Position numbers and translations under genes: made by a program. A DNA stretch of 9,813 bases, taken from NCBI GenBank assembly GCA_964607915.1, contig CAZSMU010000139.1, positions 1 to 9,813 of the forward strand, given 5' to 3'. This document shows, in pieces, positions 5,148 to 9,813 of this stretch. The notes under the pieces are model-generated. The model ran no database searches. It was not told the origin of the DNA and saw only the letters and a list, made by a program, of their open reading frames with translations. This DNA comes from JADJPL01 sp964607915. Lineage in GTDB: Bacteria > Bacteroidota > Bacteroidia > Chitinophagales > Saprospiraceae. The first letter of the stretch is position 1, and each line of letters opens with the position of its first letter.

Positions 5148-7943
5148 ATGTCGGAGCACCCTTTTTCAAAATCGTTTATCCCGTTCCGGAAGGTATCGTT
5201 TCCGTCTCGCGATACCCGTGCGTTCAAGGAGTTGTTTTTCCGCATTCACTTTGACACCTTCGGGGCGTATGTACAAGTTTGTGATAAGAAGGGGCAGGAG
5301 GTCGAGACGAGCTATCTGCACTACGGTGGTCCTGTGCGGAACGTACTCCATGCGTTGGAGCAAATCCGCCAGAAGCAGGACTTCCTCATCGAGTGGGAGA
5401 AGACGCCGGACTGCATCTACCTGAGCGAGTATCCCTTTTTGATGGAAGCGCTTCGGTCCTGTGATAACGTTCAGGACGCTGATGGTGAGCCGATTGTGTT
5501 TTCCCCGCAGGAAGGTCGTTTGATTGCCCAGGTGCGGCCGGGTGCTTCTGAGCGCGCGCTGGAGGCCAGTATTGTGCTCCAGCTCCCCGGCCAGGTGTCG
5601 GACGACTTTTTGCTGGTCACGGAGCAGTATGCCCTGGCCGGGGATACCCTTGTGGAAATCCCCCCGACCGGTGCGCCGGCCCACATGCTGTCCAATTTCA
5701 ACATGCAGTTTGACCGCAGGGATCTGACCCTGTTTCTTTCCCTGTTGTATTCCAACCTCGAGCATATCGCGCTGCAATTCGAGGAGTACCGCGAGATTGA
5801 TTTCTCCGATGAAAGTATCAAGGCCAAGCCCTGTCTGATTTTTGAAAAAATAGACGAGTCGAACGCCCTTTTCCTGCGGGTGACCCAGGAGCTGCCCGAC
5901 TTGGCTACCGGTGCGCTGGAACAGTTCAACCTTTTCCGCTATGCGGACATCAACGAGCTCGAAAAGCGCATCCGCATCCGCTACATAGACCATGCGCCTA
6001 TGGAGTCGCTCAGCGGCCATATCCTGGGCTTGCTGCAAAAGTACAGCGGGAAAAAGGGAAAAGGGGAAGCACCGGCCGTCGAGGGCAACCTGATCATCGT
6101 CCCGGAATCCGTTGCCGCGCCATTCATCTACCAGGAACTCCCCCAGCTTCTGACTCAGTACACGGTTATGGGCGCGGAAAAGCTGCGCGCCTACAAAATC
6201 CGGTCGGTACAGCCAAAATTAGAGGTATCGCTCAGCCATAAGATAGATTTCTTTGAGGGCAGCGTTGATTTTGATTTCGAAGGGGAGAAAATCAACTTGT
6301 TCGAAGCGATACAGCAGTACCACAAAAACCGCTATGTGCTTCTGAGCGATGGTTCTCACGCTTTGCTCAACGAAAACTATGTGAAGCGCCTGGAGCGCTT
6401 GTTCAAGAAAAAAGGCAAGTCGGCCCGGGTATCCTTCTTCGATTTCCCTTTCTTAGACGAAGTGATTGGCGAAGTGGCGCAGGAAAAAACCTTCCAGAAG
6501 TCGCGCGCCCTCTTCGAGGGGTTCAACAAGCTCGAGAAGTCCCGCGCCAAGTTACCCGCGCTCAACGCCGAGCTGCGCCCGTATCAGGTACAGGGCTTCA
6601 AGTGGCTGCAATACCTGCACGAAAACCGCATCGGCGGTTGTCTGGCAGACGACATGGGCCTCGGGAAAACCCTACAGACGCTGTCCCTGCTGGCAGACCT
6701 GTACCCCTCACAAAGCAAACCGAGCATCATTGTCATGCCCAGGAGCTTGCTCTTCAACTGGGAGCGGGAGGTGCGCCGCTTTGCGCCCCAGCTCAAAACC
6801 TACACGTTTTACGGCAGCAACCGGGAAATCGAAGACCTGCGCACAGCGCACCTGGTCTTTACTACGTATGCCACCCTGCGCAACGCCATCGAAGACCTGA
6901 AAGAAGAATCGTTTTTCTATGTGATTCTCGACGAATCGCAAAACATCAAGAACATCAACGCGCAGACGACGAAAGCCGTCTTGCTGCTGCGCAGCGAACA
7001 CCGCCTGGCCCTGAGCGGCACGCCTATCGAGAACAACCTGGGCGAGCTGTACTCCCTGTTCCACTTCCTCAACCCCGCGCTCTTCGGGAGTCTGGCCCAG
7101 TTTGCCGACGACTTCCTCAACCCCATCCAGAAAAACAACGACAAAGACGCCACCCGCCACCTGCGCCGCAAAATATACCCCTTCGTGCTGCGCCGCCTCA
7201 AACGGGATGTACTGCAGGAGCTGCCCGACAAAGTGGAGCAAACCCTCTTTGTGCCTATGAGCGAGGAGCAGAAGCGGTTCTATGAACAACGCCGCCAGTA
7301 CTACGCCACCGAAATCCCCAAGCAGATCAGCGAAAAGGGTATCCAGGGGTCCCAGTTCTACGTTTTCCAGGCGCTCAACGAACTCAGGCAGATTGCGACC
7401 ATCCCGGAGGCGCTCACCGAAGGGCGCATCGAAAGCGGCAAGTGCGAGCTGCTCGTCGAACAGCTCCTGGATACCTTGGCAAATGGGCATAAAGCCCTGG
7501 TGTTCGTCAATTTCCTGGCAGCCATAGAGAGCATCAGCACCCGCCTCGACGAAGCGGGCGTGGGCTACGTCACCATGACCGGAGCCACCCGCGACCGGGA
7601 GGCAATCGTGGACCGCTTCCAGAACGACCCCGACTGCCGCGTGTTCCTGCTGACCCTCAAAACCGGTGGCTCGGGCCTCAACCTCACTGCTGCCGATACG
7701 ATCTTCCTCTACGATCCCTGGTGGAACGCTGCGGCGGAAAACCAGGCCATAGACCGCGCTCACCGCATAGGGCAGACCAATAAAGTGCACGCCTACAAAC
7801 TCATTGCCGAGGGCAGCATCGAGGAAAAAATCCTCCAGTTGCAGGACTTGAAAAAGGAGCTCTTCGACAATATCATCTCCGCCGACGGGGCATCCCTGAA
7901 ATCCCTCTCCGAAGACGATATCAAAATGTTGCTGGCAAAATGA
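5148..7943 (+). CDS. SNF2-family DNA helicase/translocase
   Basis: This 931-residue SF2 ATPase of the bacterial SNF2 (COG0553-type) family moves along double-stranded DNA using ATP; most members remodel protein-DNA complexes and do not separate strands. The N-terminal half (about 1-450) is an accessory region without a SWIM zinc finger (no CxC/CxH pattern). Its end, from FFEGSVDFDFEGEKINLFEA (368-387) to RYVLLSDGSHALL (395-407), resembles the segment that precedes the ATPase core in such proteins. The core contains LRPYQ (476-480), Walker A DMGLGKT (502-508), motif II DESQ (595-598), motif III SGTPIENN (623-630), motif V KTGGSGLNLTAAD (838-850) and motif VI AIDRAHRIGQ (867-876) with arginine fingers R870 and R873. 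All catalytic residues appear present. The stop codon overlaps the next start (ATGA), so the two products are probably made together. A housekeeping or genome-defence role cannot be separated from sequence. Confidence 0.95.
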   Translation: MSEHPFSKSFIPFRKVSFPSRDTRAFKELFFRIHFDTFGAYVQVCDKKGQEVETSYLHYGGPVRNVLHALEQIRQKQDFLIEWEKTPDCIYLSEYPFLMEALRSCDNVQDADGEPIVFSPQEGRLIAQVRPGASERALEASIVLQLPGQVSDDFLLVTEQYALAGDTLVEIPPTGAPAHMLSNFNMQFDRRDLTLFLSLLYSNLEHIALQFEEYREIDFSDESIKAKPCLIFEKIDESNALFLRVTQELPDLATGALEQFNLFRYADINELEKRIRIRYIDHAPMESLSGHILGLLQKYSGKKGKGEAPAVEGNLIIVPESVAAPFIYQELPQLLTQYTVMGAEKLRAYKIRSVQPKLEVSLSHKIDFFEGSVDFDFEGEKINLFEAIQQYHKNRYVLLSDGSHALLNENYVKRLERLFKKKGKSARVSFFDFPFLDEVIGEVAQEKTFQKSRALFEGFNKLEKSRAKLPALNAELRPYQVQGFKWLQYLHENRIGGCLADDMGLGKTLQTLSLLADLYPSQSKPSIIVMPRSLLFNWEREVRRFAPQLKTYTFYGSNREIEDLRTAHLVFTTYATLRNAIEDLKEESFFYVILDESQNIKNINAQTTKAVLLLRSEHRLALSGTPIENNLGELYSLFHFLNPALFGSLAQFADDFLNPIQKNNDKDATRHLRRKIYPFVLRRLKRDVLQELPDKVEQTLFVPMSEEQKRFYEQRRQYYATEIPKQISEKGIQGSQFYVFQALNELRQIATIPEALTEGRIESGKCELLVEQLLDTLANGHKALVFVNFLAAIESISTRLDEAGVGYVTMTGATRDREAIVDRFQNDPDCRVFLLTLKTGGSGLNLTAADTIFLYDPWWNAAAENQAIDRAHRIGQTNKVHAYKLIAEGSIEEKILQLQDLKKELFDNIISADGASLKSLSEDDIKMLLAK

Positions 7944-9742
7944 GAACGAAGAACAACCCGAGCCAAAAGATATCCGATGCCCTCGACAAGGAATTCACGA
8001 AGGAGGCCCTTCAAAACACCTTGTTGCGCTTCGTCAAGCCGGTCTTGCAAAAATATGGGGCAGAACTAAAGCAAAAAGGCCACCTGAGCTCCGCCTACGC
8101 GAACCCTGCTGATCTCCCCCTCAGGACTAAAGCAGACTATGTCAATGCCGTTGTCATCCTGTTTAGCGGGCCGGAACCCTACCGCTGCTTCCGGGAGAGC
8201 CTGCACAAAGACGTCCTGGTCTTGTGGGACGCCCTGGTATTCAACGATGCCATAGGCTTCTCCCAGGCAAAAGAGGAGTTTGGGTTCACGGTGTTCGCCC
8301 CTTCGGCCAGGAGGAATCACTACTACCGTCCGGAACCCGATATAAAAGCACCATTCGACACCTTGCCGTATAAGTCCGGTTGGGGGTACGACTACCGGAA
8401 CTACTTTTTCCAGCTTCCTCTTGCGCTCAGGGAAGTTCTGGTCGGGTATTATGAGGTTCCACCGCAGGCCAAGCTCACCCCTATGGATACTTTACCGGAG
8501 GGGGGGATAGCGTATGCGGACGCCGAAACGCAATTTTTTTTGGACTACAACCGGCTTCGGATTTACTTCCAGCAGGGTGAGATAGCCTATACGATGAAAA
8601 ACCGTCCCGTCGCAAGCGGCTTGACGAAGGTACATCGGATGGTCAAAAGCCGGGAGTTCTTCCCCAACACGGATATCAAGCGGCACAAACTGGTGCGCAC
8701 CCACCTATTAGCCAGTGTAATGCCCTATTTGTCGGTACTGGAAAAAACATTCCCGGAGCCACACAACCTCCTGCGGGCATTCTTCCAGACGAGTTACGTC
8801 ATAGATTTCCCCTCGCCTCCCGCCCTGTTGCCCGACATCAAAGGCCTGGGGCATCTCGAAAACTACGAATTCCGAGCCTACGGATCCCACATGCTGCATT
8901 TGCTCCGGGAACTTCCCGCCAACTCCTACGTCTCGATACAGAATATCGTGGGCTATTGCCAGTACAACCTCATGCATACGGACGGTGTGAGCCGGTATGA
9001 AGCCTTCCATCGGCTTTCCATAGAGGAGTCCCTGGGCAGTAACTGGGAAAGACAACCGATCGGGTTCAGCGAGTATAAAAAAGTCATCCAGTTACCCCTC
9101 CTTCGCGGTTCGTTCTTTTTGTTTGCGGCATTGGGCCTGTGCGAACTGATATATGAAGAGGTCAGTTCTATGGATTTTGCCGTCGAAAAATTCTCGCCCT
9201 GGGACGGACTCATCGCGGTCAAGCGGACGCCTCTCGGAGATTATGTGTGCGGATTGGCAACGCGGTACGAGATGACGGCCCCGCAGATCGCTGGTTTTAC
9301 GCTCTCCGACAGCGCCCTACTCATCAAGCTGGAGAGTACCGATAGCCCCTATGCCAATACATTGGGCAATTTCGCCGTGCAGGTGGATCCCCTATCGTTT
9401 AAAACGGATTCGCGCATCTTCCTGAACAACATCCGCAACAAAGAGGAACTCGTAGCCAAAGTGGAGCTGTTCAAGCAGATGGCGTCGCACCAGCTCCCCC
9501 GGAACTGGCAGGATTTTTTCAATGGTTTATACGCCAAGATCAACCCCCTGACACCCTGCGGTGATTACTTGGTTTTCAGCCTGCCCCGGGACAACCAGGA
9601 GCTCATCCGGCTCGTCGCGCAGGATCCGGTCATCAAGCCCCTCGTCTCCAAGGCAGAAGGCTACCTGATTCTCGTGACCTCCAAAAATTACGCCGCCTTG
9701 CGCCGCCGCCTCGCCGAGTTCGGCTACCTGATTACCAGCTAA
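7940..9742 (+). CDS. Helicase-associated (XPB-N/Helicase_C_3-like) protein
   Basis: This 600-residue protein has no recognised enzyme motif, signal peptide or membrane segment, so it should be cytoplasmic. Its start overlaps the SNF2 stop codon by four bases (ATGA), implying translational coupling. The C-terminal third follows the pattern of bacterial helicase-associated proteins with an XPB/Ssl2 N-terminal-like (Helicase_C_3) domain. A winged-helix-like stretch with LRGSFFLFAALGLCELIYEE (388-407) comes first, then RTPLGDYVCGL (429-439). A strand FAVQVDP (478-484) follows, then LPRNWQDFF (519-527), and the ending has ...DPVIKPLVSKAEGYLILV and LRRRLAEFGYL (587-597). Residues 87-118 (DVLVLWDALVF...FGFTVF) could be a further winged helix. 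The middle (about 120-330) is unlike anything I recognise; it is rich in Tyr, Phe and Pro. It may be a DNA-binding or regulatory partner of the SNF2 translocase. The domain match is by eye and needs a profile comparison. Plausible alternatives are a lineage-specific protein of unknown fold. Confidence 0.6.
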   Translation: MRTKNNPSQKISDALDKEFTKEALQNTLLRFVKPVLQKYGAELKQKGHLSSAYANPADLPLRTKADYVNAVVILFSGPEPYRCFRESLHKDVLVLWDALVFNDAIGFSQAKEEFGFTVFAPSARRNHYYRPEPDIKAPFDTLPYKSGWGYDYRNYFFQLPLALREVLVGYYEVPPQAKLTPMDTLPEGGIAYADAETQFFLDYNRLRIYFQQGEIAYTMKNRPVASGLTKVHRMVKSREFFPNTDIKRHKLVRTHLLASVMPYLSVLEKTFPEPHNLLRAFFQTSYVIDFPSPPALLPDIKGLGHLENYEFRAYGSHMLHLLRELPANSYVSIQNIVGYCQYNLMHTDGVSRYEAFHRLSIEESLGSNWERQPIGFSEYKKVIQLPLLRGSFFLFAALGLCELIYEEVSSMDFAVEKFSPWDGLIAVKRTPLGDYVCGLATRYEMTAPQIAGFTLSDSALLIKLESTDSPYANTLGNFAVQVDPLSFKTDSRIFLNNIRNKEELVAKVELFKQMASHQLPRNWQDFFNGLYAKINPLTPCGDYLVFSLPRDNQELIRLVAQDPVIKPLVSKAEGYLILVTSKNYAALRRRLAEFGYLITS

Positions 9743-9765
9743 GAGCGCGTTGGGATTTTTTTATT

Positions 9766-9782
9766 AGACTTGTTGCGCGGGG
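9766..9782 (-). repeat. 17-bp intergenic repeat, copy 2 (inverted)
   Basis: AGACTTGTTGCGCGGGG is the exact reverse complement of 89-105. It lies 24 bases after the stop codon of the 600-residue protein. Reading on the minus strand, a CTTTTT run and a CCCC block precede it, as at copy 1. It could be a dispersed intergenic element. Confidence 0.5.
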
Positions 9783-9789
9783 AATCATC

Positions 9790-9812
9790 AAGGGGTCAAA
9801 AAGGCCCTTTTT
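9790..9812 (+). terminator. Possible terminator at right edge
   Basis: AAGGG at 9790-9794 can pair with CCCTT at 9805-9809 around a 10-base loop, followed by TTT and then the window end. It is 47 bases past the last stop codon, where the SNF2 operon could end. The stem is short and the T-run is cut near the edge, so support is modest. Confidence 0.35.
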
Positions 9813-9813
9813 C

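Noticed and set aside
3524..5245. Long minus-strand open frame (573 codons) opposite glycyl-tRNA synthetase
   Set aside because: It mirrors a strongly conserved housekeeping gene and its composition is that of antisense translation.
6708..7790. Minus-strand open frame (360 codons) opposite the SNF2 ATPase core
   Set aside because: The plus strand carries every SF2 motif; the antisense product has no domain and is explained by codon bias.
5148..9742. Known phage-defence system (for example DISARM) built on the SNF2 gene
   Set aside because: No methyltransferase, phospholipase D, nuclease or other partner gene of such systems is present, and the neighbour upstream is housekeeping.

Overview
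The window looks like a chromosomal segment from a moderately GC-rich Bacteroidota, probably in or near the Saprospiria/Lewinella group. The evidence is a type IX secretion (Por) C-terminal sorting domain on one protein, a TTG-N20-TAnnTTTG promoter of the Bacteroidota sigma type in front of the tRNA, mostly absent Shine-Dalgarno sequences, and a GIN-domain (DUF2807) protein. The genus is inferred, not proven. No phage, insertion sequence, CRISPR array or toxin-antitoxin pair was recognised.

Layout: positions 1-160 are non-coding and hold two short dyads and one copy of a 17-bp sequence that recurs inverted at the right edge (9766-9782). A promoter (161-191), an initiator tRNA-fMet (205-277) and an intrinsic terminator (285-317) form a compact unit. 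Next come a small secreted thioredoxin-fold protein (352-858) and, after a gap containing a strong hairpin (872-902), a 526-residue secreted enzyme (923-2503). This enzyme fuses a c-type cytochrome domain, a PHM-like bicopper monooxygenase and a T9SS sorting tag. The two genes probably form one export-linked copper/heme oxidation module of unknown substrate.

On the minus strand, 2576-3280 encodes a secreted GIN-domain protein that converges on the monooxygenase gene and diverges from glycyl-tRNA synthetase. From 3533 all genes read forward: glycyl-tRNA synthetase (3533-5089), a 931-residue SNF2-family helicase/translocase (5148-7943), and a 600-residue protein (7940-9742) whose start codon overlaps the helicase stop codon (ATGA). 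The last protein has no obvious catalytic motif, but its C-terminal third resembles the XPB/Ssl2 N-terminal-type (Helicase_C_3) helicase-associated domain. The pair is therefore a candidate two-component DNA-remodelling system.

The best candidates for new biology are the translationally coupled SNF2/helicase-associated pair and the T9SS-tagged cytochrome-bicopper oxygenase with its redoxin partner. The tRNA and the glycyl-tRNA synthetase are ordinary housekeeping genes.
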